DNA of 64,000 nucleotides from assembly GCF_046524175.1 (NCBI RefSeq), contig NZ_JBEFZF010000004.1:310001-374000 (forward strand). The letters run 5' to 3'. The stretch comes from Spongiivirga sp046524175 (GTDB lineage Bacteria > Bacteroidota > Bacteroidia > Flavobacteriales > Flavobacteriaceae). A program made the translations under genes and the position numbers. Position 1 is the first letter of the stretch. Every line of letters begins with the position of its first letter. Below the pieces are notes generated by a model. It was given only the letters and a program-made list of their open reading frames with translations, did no database searches and was not told the origin of the DNA. Of the stretch, positions 51,715 to 60,547 are shown one piece after another.

Positions 51715-52098
51715 TCAATTTTCTATCTGGTTTAGAGCGACTTGTGCTTTTTTGTGTATGGTTTTTAATCGTTTAATTAATGGGCTGCTTACGATTCCTG
51801 CAAAAGGACAAGCGGACTTATAATGCTGCTCAAATTGTACTATTGCTGTACTAATATTTTTCAACATATTGGTTAATTGGGTTTCAGTAACATTCGGTAG
51901 CTTTCTTGTGGATTGTTGCTTGCACAAGTTTTCAAGTTGCATCTCTAATTGTTCTAAAAAATCGATTGCATCTGGGTCCTTTTTTTTATGGGAAGCCTTA
52001 TAGAATAGACGAGACAGTTTATGTACTTCGTAATGGTTACTTGAAAGCGGAAAAGCATTAAAGAGCGTATTTTTTTCAGTAGTAAGTTGAATATTCAT
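51715..52098 (-). CDS. Conserved-context hypothetical protein between ccoI and ccoS
   Basis: 127 residues, no signal peptide or membrane helix, mostly helical and basic, with two cysteines (in ENLCKQQ and SACPFAG). I do not recognise a family. Its start codon overlaps the ccoI stop by 1 nt, which implies translational coupling with the copper ATPase. The ccoS promoter begins within 25 nt of its stop. A cytoplasmic role in copper handling or oxidase assembly is a guess from position only. Confidence 0.65.
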   Translation of the reverse strand: MNIQLTTEKNTLFNAFPLSSNHYEVHKLSRLFYKASHKKKDPDAIDFLEQLEMQLENLCKQQSTRKLPNVTETQLTNMLKNISTAIVQFEQHYKSACPFAGIVSSPLIKRLKTIHKKAQVALNQIEN

Positions 52099-54524
52099 TA
52101 GTTGATAATTTTTGATTTTTTAGTTAGCTGTTTAGAAACTATATAGGTGAACAAAGTGGTAAAAACCACAATACTAATAGAGCTTAGCGGCATTAAAATA
52201 GCGGCTATTACTGGTTTTAAATGACCTGTCACAGCAAAACCTAAACCAATAAGATTGTAGAATAATGAGAATACAAAGGCATATTTTATGATACTAATTC
52301 CCTTCTTAGAAAGTGCCAAAAATGTGGGTAGTATACTAAATTGAGAGGCATCTAAAATACCATCACAGGCCGGCGAGAATACGTTGATGTTTTCTGACAA
52401 AGCCAAACCAACATCACTTTGTGCCAGAGCTCCTGCATCGTTAAGTCCATCGCCCAACATCATAACTTTCTTTCCTTGTTTTTGTAGGTTTTTTATGAAT
52501 TGAAGCTTGTCTTCCGGTTTTTGGTCAAAATAATATTCGGTTTGTTTTGGTAGTAGATTAGAAAGAATCTTTTGTTCACTGTCGTTATCGCCGGAGAGCA
52601 CGATAATGCTATAAGATCTTCCTAAAGAACTTAAAGTGTTTTTTAAGCCTGCCCTATATTTACTAAAAAAAGTATAGTAACCTTTATAATCTTCTTTAGT
52701 CGCAACATGTACTCTTGTTGCATTTTGTTCAATCGTACCTGCTGGATTATTTTTTGAGTTTGATTTATTTACATAAGAGTAACTTCCTGCATAAATGCGT
52801 TTTTCTGCTTTAGCACCAGAAATTCCTTTCCCCACTTCTTCTTCAAAGTCGTCTAAAGTATAGATGTTTTTCCCCTTTAACCATTGATATAAAGCCCGAC
52901 TTAAAGGATGATTTGATGAACGTAAGGTACTGGTAAGCAAACTTTGTTCTTGATTGGTTAAAGTCTGACCATCGTATGTAATATTATTTTTAGTTCCTGT
53001 GGTAAGTGTACCTGTTTTATCAAATACCAGTGTATCTAGCTGCGCCATACGCTCGATCACTTCAGCGTTTTTAAGATATAATTTGTAGTTCCCAAAGTAC
53101 CGTAAGAGATTACCCAGAGTAAAAGGTGCTGCCAGTGCAATTGCACAAGGACATGCAACTATAAGAATGGCGGTAAATACATTTAAAGCTTGAGCGGGTG
53201 CATACCAGAGCCAAAATACCAGTGCTGATAGGGCGATGCTAAGTACAATAAAGGTAAAACGTTTACTTATTTGATCTGTAAGTGACTGAAATGGTGTTGA
53301 ATTTCCGAGATTGAATATATCTCTTGACCAAAGTTGTGTTAAATAGCTTTGTTCAACAGCTCGTACTACTTCGAGTTCTATGCTACCGCCTTCCTGTTTA
53401 CCACCTGCGAATACTTTATCTCCAGAAACTTTCGCTACGGGTTGTGCTTCGCCGGTTACAAAACTGTAGTCTATAAAAGCATTACCTGAGATTAGAACGG
53501 CATCAACAGGAATTAGTTCGCTATTTCTAATTATAATACGATCACCAGCTTTTAATTCTCGTACTTGAGTTTGTTGTTCCTCTTGGGCACCGTTGTTTTT
53601 TGATTTAACTAATTGTGTTACCGCCAGCGGAAAGTATGACTTGTAATCTCGCTCGAAAGAAAGGTAGGCGTATGTTTTTTGCTGAAAGAATTTTCCAAGA
53701 AGTAAGAAAAAAACCAGACCTGCTAAACTATCGAAAAAGCCAGTTCCTAAATCCAATACAATCTCTATTGTAGAGCGAATGAAGAGCACCCCAATACCCA
53801 AGGCTATAGGTACATCAATATTGATTATCCTAGAACGTAATCCTTTAAATGCTGAGGTAAAATAGCTTTGCCCAGAATAGAATACTACAGGTACAGCAAA
53901 AGCGAACATGAGCCATCTAAAAAGATGCTTAAATCGCTCTAACCAAAACTCACTAACCTCAAAATACTCTGGAAACGAAAGAAACATGATGTTCCCGAAG
54001 GCAAAACCGGCCACTCCTAATTTGTAAATTAAGCTACGGTCCGTACGTTTTTTTGATTTGTTTTCGTCCTCAAGCGATATATAGGGTTCATATCCTAAAC
54101 GAGCTAGAAGCCGCACAAGTTCGAAAAGAGTCAGGTAATTCGGATTGAATTGAATGCTGACAGTTTTTTCAGGAAAGTTGACTTGAGCATTAATGACACC
54201 ATGATGAATTTTACCCAAATGTTCTAGTATCCAGATACAAGAGCTACAGTGAATTGATGGTATTAATAGGTTAGTTATTTGAATGTCCTGCTCGTCAAAT
54301 TCAAGAAGTTTTTTTGCGATTTTTTCATCTTTAAGAAAATCGAATTTGCCTTCAAATCGAGATGGAGTTATGCCGGGAGATTGCTCTAAATCATAGTAAT
54401 ACGTTAAGTCACTCTCTTTAAGAATGTCGTAAACCGTCTTGCAGCCATGGCAGCAGAAGTATTTGTCCTGGTCAATAACTGGTGCGTCCTCGCAGTCATC
54501 ACCACAATGGAAACAATTTTCCAT
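52098..54524 (-). CDS. ccoI: Copper-translocating P-type ATPase of the cbb3 cluster (CcoI/FixI)
   Basis: 808 residues. A cysteine-rich N-terminal domain (CFHCGDDC, CCHGCKTVY, 4-29) precedes an HMA domain with HCSSC (92-96), then eight helices with the CPC metal site at 458-460 (VACPCAIALAAP), TGEAQPVAK, the phosphorylation motif DKTGTLT from 502, the SNHPLSRAL (HP) motif and GDGLNDAGAL. This architecture is FixI/CcoI, which exports Cu(I) for oxidase assembly rather than for tolerance. It has the shared operator upstream (54587-54602) and is coupled to the small gene that follows. Confidence 0.95.
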   Translation of the reverse strand: MENCFHCGDDCEDAPVIDQDKYFCCHGCKTVYDILKESDLTYYYDLEQSPGITPSRFEGKFDFLKDEKIAKKLLEFDEQDIQITNLLIPSIHCSSCIWILEHLGKIHHGVINAQVNFPEKTVSIQFNPNYLTLFELVRLLARLGYEPYISLEDENKSKKRTDRSLIYKLGVAGFAFGNIMFLSFPEYFEVSEFWLERFKHLFRWLMFAFAVPVVFYSGQSYFTSAFKGLRSRIINIDVPIALGIGVLFIRSTIEIVLDLGTGFFDSLAGLVFFLLLGKFFQQKTYAYLSFERDYKSYFPLAVTQLVKSKNNGAQEEQQTQVRELKAGDRIIIRNSELIPVDAVLISGNAFIDYSFVTGEAQPVAKVSGDKVFAGGKQEGGSIELEVVRAVEQSYLTQLWSRDIFNLGNSTPFQSLTDQISKRFTFIVLSIALSALVFWLWYAPAQALNVFTAILIVACPCAIALAAPFTLGNLLRYFGNYKLYLKNAEVIERMAQLDTLVFDKTGTLTTGTKNNITYDGQTLTNQEQSLLTSTLRSSNHPLSRALYQWLKGKNIYTLDDFEEEVGKGISGAKAEKRIYAGSYSYVNKSNSKNNPAGTIEQNATRVHVATKEDYKGYYTFFSKYRAGLKNTLSSLGRSYSIIVLSGDNDSEQKILSNLLPKQTEYYFDQKPEDKLQFIKNLQKQGKKVMMLGDGLNDAGALAQSDVGLALSENINVFSPACDGILDASQFSILPTFLALSKKGISIIKYAFVFSLFYNLIGLGFAVTGHLKPVIAAILMPLSSISIVVFTTLFTYIVSKQLTKKSKIIN

Positions 54525-54557
54525 ATGTTAGAAATCTAATTTACTTATACCTAGGGG

Positions 54558-54602
54558 CAAATTTGGGTATTAAGTATTTCAGAAAAGATGATTATTGTCA
54601 TC
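54558..54602 (-). promoter_or_regulatory. Fnr-type operator and -7 box of ccoI
   Basis: GATGATTATTGTCATC (54587-54602) is a GATGA-N6-TCATC palindrome. On the minus strand CAAATTTG (54565-54558) is one base from TAnnTTTG. The centres are 33 nt apart. In the other direction TACATTAA (54624-54631) is also 33 nt away, so the same site could serve the small plus-strand gene at 54678, though that box is poorer. Confidence 0.7.
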
Positions 54603-54677
54603 TACTGCTTAGGAATTTGTGAGTACATTAAGTGCTTTGTTTAATTATTTGTTATAAATTGTAAACAAAAAATAGAT

Positions 54678-54899
54678 ATGAAGTTCAATGGATTACACTG
54701 GCTTGGTATAACCACTTTATTGTTAATAACGGTCACTATTTTTGTATCGATGAAGCTGTCATTTGGACTCATATTTTATATTACAGTATTGGGTCAGTTA
54801 CTTCTTATATATGCGGTTTATAAAGTATTGACCGATAATTATACTACTGACAAAACATTTGAGGATTTTTATGAAGACCGCCCAGATCTAGGTAAGTAG
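54678..54899 (+). CDS. Small two-helix membrane protein, unknown function
   Basis: 73 residues with two hydrophobic helices (about 8-26 and 29-50) and an acidic tail ending DKTFEDFYEDRPDLGK. No family recognised. It is divergent from ccoI and shares its intergenic region, including the Fnr-type operator, so it may belong to the same low-oxygen response. A second such operator (54956-54971) lies 57 nt downstream, before hpf. Confidence 0.65.
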   Translation: MKFNGLHWLGITTLLLITVTIFVSMKLSFGLIFYITVLGQLLLIYAVYKVLTDNYTTDKTFEDFYEDRPDLGK

Positions 54900-54955
54900 G
54901 TAATTTTCTTTTTGAAAAGTCACGTGATATTTTATTTCTAGAATTTTCACACGCA

Positions 54956-55000
54956 AGTGACATTTGTCATCTTTTGCATTATTTACAATAGCTAAGTTTA
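54956..55000 (+). promoter_or_regulatory. Fnr-type operator and -7 box of hpf
   Basis: AGTGACATTTGTCATC (54956-54971) contains the perfect palindrome TGACATTTGTCA. TAAGTTTA (54993-55000) matches the -7 box except for the last base. The centres are 33 nt apart. Confidence 0.72.
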
Positions 55001-55076
55001 TCTAAGTGAATAGTAAGTTATCGAACTAGACTATTTTAAATTTAATAATTGAGTTAACCATTTTAAGCAATAATGC

Positions 55077-55385
55077 ATGAACAATAACATCAGAGTACAA
55101 TTTGTAAAAATACCAGTGAGCGAAAGTCTTAATACTTATATTGAAAATAAAGTTTCTACATTAATAGAGCATTATCCATTTATTAAGAGCGGGACCGTGT
55201 TTATAAAAAAAGAACTGAAAAATATTGAACGAGAATGTGTTTGTGAACTAGAGCTTCACGTTCCCGGGAAACAACTTTTTGCGTCTAGTAACGAGCGTCA
55301 CTTCGAAGCGGCGGTAAAAGAAACAATCAAGCAAATGACCCACCAGCTTAAACGAACCAAAGAGACGGTGTTTGTAAGACATTAA
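55077..55385 (+). CDS. hpf: Ribosome hibernation promoting factor (HPF/RaiA family, short form)
   Basis: 102 residues. VQFVKIPVSESLNTYIENKV, a central strand CELELHVPGKQLFAS and the Lys/Arg-rich helix AVKETIKQMTHQLKRTKE fit the S30AE/RaiA fold, which binds the 30S subunit and stalls translation in stress or stationary phase. The short form lacks the dimerising C-terminal domain. It is monocistronic, between an Fnr-type promoter and a terminator, so ribosome hibernation seems tied to low oxygen here. The sequence is more divergent than typical HPF, hence moderate certainty. Confidence 0.8.
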   Translation: MNNNIRVQFVKIPVSESLNTYIENKVSTLIEHYPFIKSGTVFIKKELKNIERECVCELELHVPGKQLFASSNERHFEAAVKETIKQMTHQLKRTKETVFVRH

Positions 55386-55406
55386 TAACATATTTCCCAT
55401 ATATTC

Positions 55407-55443
55407 AAAAGCCATGAGCAACCTTGTTTCATGGCTTTTTTTC
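55407..55443 (+). terminator. Terminator after hpf
   Basis: AAAAGCCATGA/TCATGGCTTTT, an 11-bp stem with an 11-nt loop and a T-run, 21 nt after the hpf stop. Confidence 0.85.
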
Positions 55444-55506
55444 TGAACCCTAATAGCGTCATCTTATAATTATTCTAATGTAAGAGTATTTACTTACCTT
55501 GTTTCA

Positions 55507-56610
55507 ATGAAGCTTTCTGCTAAATTTATCTGGAACCTTAAACGCATCATCCCATTTGGGATAATTTGGTTTTTTCTAGGTGTGCTTTTTTTACTGGTTG
55601 AACATTTGGCTTTGGGGCATCAGTCTAATGCATTAGATTCTGCCATAAAACTACAAACAGATGTGGTCATTTTCGCATTGTTAGTCATCACTCTAATAGG
55701 ATTAATACTTGGTACGATCGAGGTATTGTGGTTGAAACGATTATTTGAAAAAAAGCAGTTCACCACAAATATTATAGGTAAGTTTTTTATCTACATCTTA
55801 TTTTTCTTGCTGGTGATTTTTATCACGTATCCAATTGCTGCGAGCTTAGAGCTTGAAACGTCAATTATAGATAAGAGAGTGTGGGATAAATACGCTTATT
55901 TCTTTTTTAGTATTACTAATTTAAGTGCGATGATTCAATTGAGTTTTTCATTGCTTATATCATTGTTTTATGCTGAGATCAGTAATAATGTAGGGCAGAA
56001 TGTTTTGCTTAATTTTTTCACTGGAAAATATCACAAGCCAATAGTCGAAGATCGAATTTTCATGTTTGTCGATATGAAAGATTCTACACCAATAGCGGAG
56101 TCTTTAGGTCATAAAAAGTACTTTGCTTTGCTTCGTTCTTACTATAATGACTTTTCTAATGCGATTATTGAGAATTATGGAGAAGTATATCAATATGTAG
56201 GAGATGAAATTGTAATCACCTGGAAATTGCAAAAAGGAATTGTGAACAATCGATGTATTCGATGCTTTTTCGATATGAAAAGCGACTTGAAAAAGAAAGA
56301 TAAAAGGTATAAATCTACATATGGAATTTCGCCAAGTTTTAAAGCAGCACTTCATTATGGCAAGGTGACTACAGGGGAAATTGGCGCCTTAAAAAAGGAT
56401 ATTTTTTTTACAGGTGATGTGCTTAATACAACTGCACGAATTTTGGGACTTTGCACTATTTATAAAAAAGATCTTTTGGTATCTCAAAATTTGGTAGATA
56501 AATTATTGCTAAAGGAAGAATTTGATAGCCTTAATATTGGGAATATGGAACTAAAGGGTAAAAAGGAGACTGTTAAGGTCGTTGCGATTAGCAATAAACC
56601 TTTAAAATAG
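55507..56610 (+). CDS. Membrane-bound class III adenylate/guanylate cyclase
   Basis: 367 residues. Four transmembrane helices occupy about 10-160 (no PAS or HAMP domain seen), followed by a single class III cyclase domain (about 180-365). Metal-binding aspartates are in FMFVDMKDST and YQYVGDEIVITW; FTGDVLNTTARI is the conserved segment with the ribose-orienting Asn and transition-state Arg. A homodimer would make cAMP or cGMP from ATP or GTP; specificity residues are not clear to me. Monocistronic. Product and target are unknown. Confidence 0.88.
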   Translation: MKLSAKFIWNLKRIIPFGIIWFFLGVLFLLVEHLALGHQSNALDSAIKLQTDVVIFALLVITLIGLILGTIEVLWLKRLFEKKQFTTNIIGKFFIYILFFLLVIFITYPIAASLELETSIIDKRVWDKYAYFFFSITNLSAMIQLSFSLLISLFYAEISNNVGQNVLLNFFTGKYHKPIVEDRIFMFVDMKDSTPIAESLGHKKYFALLRSYYNDFSNAIIENYGEVYQYVGDEIVITWKLQKGIVNNRCIRCFFDMKSDLKKKDKRYKSTYGISPSFKAALHYGKVTTGEIGALKKDIFFTGDVLNTTARILGLCTIYKKDLLVSQNLVDKLLLKEEFDSLNIGNMELKGKKETVKVVAISNKPLK

Positions 56611-56697
56611 CATCAAGATTAAATTTTATTGCCATTTAAATTGAATATTCATTGGACGACCTTATTTTAGAACTAAATTTCTTTAGCATTATTCTGA

Positions 56698-57444
56698 ATG
56701 CCTGTTGAACCAAGTTTATTTTATCTGTTTTTAGCAATTCTTCCCGTGGTTGCATTTTTATATGCTGCTGTGGGACATGGAGGTGCTAGTGGATATTTGG
56801 CATTGATGTCATTGTTTTCGTTTATGCCCGAAACAATGAAACCGACTGCGTTATTACTCAATCTATTTGTGGCTGGTATTGCCTTTTACCATTATTATAG
56901 AAGCGGTTATTTTAATAAAAAGCTCTTTTTGTACTTCGCAATTTCGTCAATACCTCTCGCTTTTTTTGGAGGAACGATGAATATTGATGCGGATGTATAT
57001 AAAAAGATATTGGCCATACTTTTGATCTTTGCCATTTTAAAAATGCTGAATATTTTTGGAAAAGAAAGTAATACGGTAAAAGAAGTTAGATTATGGCAGG
57101 GATTGTTGGTTGGAGCGTTCATAGGCTTTTTTTCAGGTTTGATAGGAATAGGTGGTGGGATCATTCTCAGCCCGGTAATCTTGCTATTACATTGGGGTAA
57201 TATGAAAGAAGCGGCAGCAGTATCTGCTCTATTTATTTGGGTGAACTCAGCTGCTGGACTAGCGGGACAGTTTAGCAATAATGGAATGGTATTGAACGAA
57301 TGGTCGGTTGTAATGGTTGCGATAGCGTTAATTGGTGGAACATTAGGAGGCTATTATGGTAGTAAGAAAATGAGCAATAACCGTTTAAGGTATTTATTAG
57401 CTTTTGTGCTGGTCCTTGCATCATTGAAACTCTTCTTAACCTAA
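56698..57444 (+). CDS. TauE/SafE family membrane transporter
   Basis: 248 residues and about eight helices. YAAVGHGGASGYLALMSLFSF and GFFSGLIGIGGGIILSPVILL are the paired signatures of the family. It differs from the sulfur-operon homologue at 17879 and has no sulfur genes around it, so the substrate is undetermined. It lies 87 nt after the cyclase gene, with a hairpin downstream at 57489-57523. Confidence 0.88.
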   Translation: MPVEPSLFYLFLAILPVVAFLYAAVGHGGASGYLALMSLFSFMPETMKPTALLLNLFVAGIAFYHYYRSGYFNKKLFLYFAISSIPLAFFGGTMNIDADVYKKILAILLIFAILKMLNIFGKESNTVKEVRLWQGLLVGAFIGFFSGLIGIGGGIILSPVILLLHWGNMKEAAAVSALFIWVNSAAGLAGQFSNNGMVLNEWSVVMVAIALIGGTLGGYYGSKKMSNNRLRYLLAFVLVLASLKLFLT

Positions 57445-57488
57445 TTAATCTATTGTATAAAAAAAATGAACTTTATAACTACCAATAA

Positions 57489-57523
57489 AAAGCACCCCTT
57501 TGAGTTAACAAAGTAGGTGCTTT
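57489..57523 (+). terminator. Hairpin after the TauE/SafE gene
   Basis: AAAGCACC/GGTGCTTT outer stem (8 bp) and CTTTG/CAAAG inner stem around AGTTAA; weak T-tract. The rest of the 368-nt gap to the metalloprotease gene (57524-57761) is AT-rich with nothing else that I can support. Confidence 0.65.
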
Positions 57524-57761
57524 CCTAACAATAACGTTGGTTAGTGTGCTTGTATTTTAGATTTGGTCACAAAATCACCAAAACTGTCTTTATATAAAAT
57601 GTACTTAAGTGTCTGATTTATAACTCAAAGTTAATCGTTTTTTTGTCATTAAAAACAAAAGTATAATTAATGAAATTGATCATTAAAAACCTACTTTAAT
57701 AAACTTTAGTGACGAATTGGTTTAAATGTTACTTTTTGCCTAACAGTATAAAAGCGTATAA

Positions 57762-57790
57762 AAAAGCCGTTGATGTTATCAACGGCTTTT
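57762..57790 (-). terminator. Terminator after the zinc metalloprotease gene
   Basis: AAAAGCCGTTGAT/ATCAACGGCTTTT, a perfect 13-bp stem with a GTT loop, 22 nt beyond the stop codon of the minus-strand gene; A and T runs on both sides make it usable in both directions. Confidence 0.88.
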
Positions 57791-57812
57791 ATTCTCAAAT
57801 TATGAGTAATCT

Positions 57813-60401
57813 TTATTTGATCTCTTTCAAAGTATTGTTTACCAATGTTTTTAAATGAGATTTATGCGCTTTGGTCGATACGTTTCCACTATTATTAGAT
57901 GCCATTTGTCCAATCTTTTTAAGATTGTAAAGTGCCATCGATTTTGTAGCGTTGGTATAGCGACTGCTAGATTTTCCAGTTAATACTTCTATTAACATAT
58001 TGGTATATTCTAATTGAAGGTTTTGGCGGAAAGAATTAACAGACCCATAAATGTCTGCAGCGAAGATACCATTATTCAATTCTGTCATATATTCAGCAAG
58101 GTCATATTTGTTGCCGTATAATTCTGAATCCGAAATACGTTGTAAAGTATTAGGATGCATTATATGGCGTAGTACATTACGTTGAAAGCGTAATACGGTT
58201 GCATGAATCTTAGGATCTTCTGGCCCGCCAAAGAAGTTATAACCTCTTCGTTGTCTCGCTAAATAATTATAAAGCTCATTCGGAGTTTTAAACGCGTTTT
58301 TGCCAAAAATATGGGTATTTATCGCCTTCATTGCTCGTTTCTGATCTTCGTAACTTACCGGAGTATATGGCTGAGTTTCTCCTGCTTGACCTGCCATGGC
58401 ACGATCTACATAAACACCACCAATAAAACGCGACATTACATTACCAGCTTGTGCATATTGGCCCATTAAAATGGCATGTGCAATCCGCAAGTCATTATAA
58501 GTTTTACCTTTTTGAGTATATCGATCTTTAAGTTTACCAAACATGCGATTTACTAGTTTGATACGATCGATTGAGTATGTTATCTGATCATTAGAGAGAT
58601 CACCAGTATTCACTCTTGGGTCAATCGCCTTACCCGGAGCTCGCATATCATCAGCATCATTACCAAAAATAAGCTCAGGCTTTGTTGATTGCTCTAACAA
58701 TGCGTTCATTTCGGACTCATTCTTAAAAGGCTGATAACCGTACTGAATAGCCCAAACATCATAAGGCCCTACTGTAGTACTGTAATAATGTCCTTGTTTT
58801 GCAGGGTCATTTGTTACATTAATAGCCGTATAATCCATTACAGATCCGACTAAGGCTTTTCCCTTAATAAAATCAGGATCGCTAAGCTGTGCAGGGCTAA
58901 ATAATTGACTCGCTTTCATGTTATGGTTAAGTCCTAATGTGTGACCTACCTCATGCATAATTAATTCTAGCATAGCCTCTTTCTTAAGGCCTTCCATTGC
59001 CAATGCATCTGCATTATTAAGAGCCAAAGCTGCCCTACCAAACTGCGTATTGTACTGCATCATTTGACCATAAGAGCAATAAGTATGGTTTTTCTTGTTT
59101 CTCCAATCTAGATGCATGTCTTTTCCTTGAGCGGTTACATCATCAAATAACTTTTCAACACGCACCCGGTTTGTGTGATATACAAACTCTAACATGATAT
59201 CAGCTCCCATGATCTGTCCTGTCTTTGGGTTTACAAAGCTGGGTCCGTATCCGCCAAAAGGAGGTTGAGGTGATGAGGTCCATCGTAAAACGTTGTAGCG
59301 AATGTCACCTGCATCCCAATCAGCATCATCCGGTTGTACTTTTACTACCATTGCATTTTTAAACCCTGCTTTTTCAAAAGCAATATTCCATCGTAAAACG
59401 CCTTCTTTTATGGTTTCTCTAAATTCAACAGGAGTTGTATTCTCTATCCACCATGTAATAGGCTCTACAGGCTCAGATACTGCTGCGCTAGGATCTTTCT
59501 TAACTAAGTTCCATCGGTGAATCATGTCACGGTAATTCGTTGCACTAACCGAAGTCATATCGTTAGTTTGTGTCATGAAATACCCCACACGAGGATCATC
59601 GTATCTTGGCTCATAATCGTTTTCAGGTACTGCGATAAAACTGTGGTAAACGTCCACTCTTACATTTCTTCCATCCGTTACTGCATTACTTCCTCCGTTT
59701 AATACGGACGATTTTGAATATACATATGATACAGCTACATCGGTATTTTCAGGATAGTTTCGAATCGTTTTTATTTTGGTTTTTCCCTTGTCAAGATTAC
59801 CAAGGGTAAAATCAGTTGGACGGCTTCCCGGAAAACGGGGTGGTTTTACTTGCGACAGTGTTTCCTTAACAAAAAGGTCTCCCGCTTTTATCAGATAAAG
59901 TCCCTTTTCCTTATCATGTGCTTCTATCTTAAAACTCGCTAAAGGAGCTTCACTAATATTTGCTTTTTTTGCTTTTGATAATGCACTATTTTCATCAAAA
60001 TGGTACCCATAATTTTGGTATTCAAACTCAATTTTATCGTAAAACTTTTTTACTTTAAAAATTCGAGAACCACCATATGCACCTCTAAAACTAAAAGCGT
60101 CTAATACACCGTTTTCTATTTGATTGAAGTAGATAAATTCTTTGTCAAGCTGATCTTCTTTTACCAGTAATTGAATAGACCCGTTGGTAGTATCGCGGTA
60201 AATTGTGAAAAGCCCTTCGATTTTTTCACTGGCTTTTACAAGGTCTTCAATTTTTTTCTCCTTACTTTTTTTAGGAGCAGCAGCTGCTTCCGTTTGACCT
60301 TTTTTCTTTTTCTTTTTACGTTGTGCTTGTGCATCAGGTGTTGCAAATACCAAACATGCTGCGAGTAACAACATTTTTGATACAGTTGAAATCGATTTCA
60401 T
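57813..60401 (-). CDS. Exported zinc-dependent metalloprotease (DUF5117/DUF5118/DUF4953 type)
   Basis: 862 residues. A signal peptide (about 1-26) ends at DAQA and is followed by a striking Lys-rich then Ala/Lys low-complexity stretch (27-50). DUF5118- and DUF5117-like beta-rich regions (about 50-320) precede the catalytic domain with HEVGHTLGLNH at 483-493, a complete metzincin motif HExxHxxGxxH. SVMDYT downstream is the Met-turn, and the DUF4953 C-terminal region follows. Substrate unknown; expected in the periplasm or secreted. Monocistronic with a strong terminator. Confidence 0.9.
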   Translation of the reverse strand: MKSISTVSKMLLLAACLVFATPDAQAQRKKKKKKGQTEAAAAPKKSKEKKIEDLVKASEKIEGLFTIYRDTTNGSIQLLVKEDQLDKEFIYFNQIENGVLDAFSFRGAYGGSRIFKVKKFYDKIEFEYQNYGYHFDENSALSKAKKANISEAPLASFKIEAHDKEKGLYLIKAGDLFVKETLSQVKPPRFPGSRPTDFTLGNLDKGKTKIKTIRNYPENTDVAVSYVYSKSSVLNGGSNAVTDGRNVRVDVYHSFIAVPENDYEPRYDDPRVGYFMTQTNDMTSVSATNYRDMIHRWNLVKKDPSAAVSEPVEPITWWIENTTPVEFRETIKEGVLRWNIAFEKAGFKNAMVVKVQPDDADWDAGDIRYNVLRWTSSPQPPFGGYGPSFVNPKTGQIMGADIMLEFVYHTNRVRVEKLFDDVTAQGKDMHLDWRNKKNHTYCSYGQMMQYNTQFGRAALALNNADALAMEGLKKEAMLELIMHEVGHTLGLNHNMKASQLFSPAQLSDPDFIKGKALVGSVMDYTAINVTNDPAKQGHYYSTTVGPYDVWAIQYGYQPFKNESEMNALLEQSTKPELIFGNDADDMRAPGKAIDPRVNTGDLSNDQITYSIDRIKLVNRMFGKLKDRYTQKGKTYNDLRIAHAILMGQYAQAGNVMSRFIGGVYVDRAMAGQAGETQPYTPVSYEDQKRAMKAINTHIFGKNAFKTPNELYNYLARQRRGYNFFGGPEDPKIHATVLRFQRNVLRHIMHPNTLQRISDSELYGNKYDLAEYMTELNNGIFAADIYGSVNSFRQNLQLEYTNMLIEVLTGKSSSRYTNATKSMALYNLKKIGQMASNNSGNVSTKAHKSHLKTLVNNTLKEIK

Positions 60402-60547
60402 ATTTTAAATTAGATTGATTAGAACAAATCTATAATTAGCCAAGCTAGCTTTATCATAAATTTTGGTTAAACTTCTAGTTTAAAGACGTCAAAAATGAGC
60501 CGTTGTTACATTCTACATAAAAATAACACAGATTCATTAGGAATATG

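Noticed and set aside
56907..57278. 123-codon minus-strand frame opposite the TauE/SafE gene
   Set aside because: Antisense of a gene with clear paired family motifs and no features of its own.
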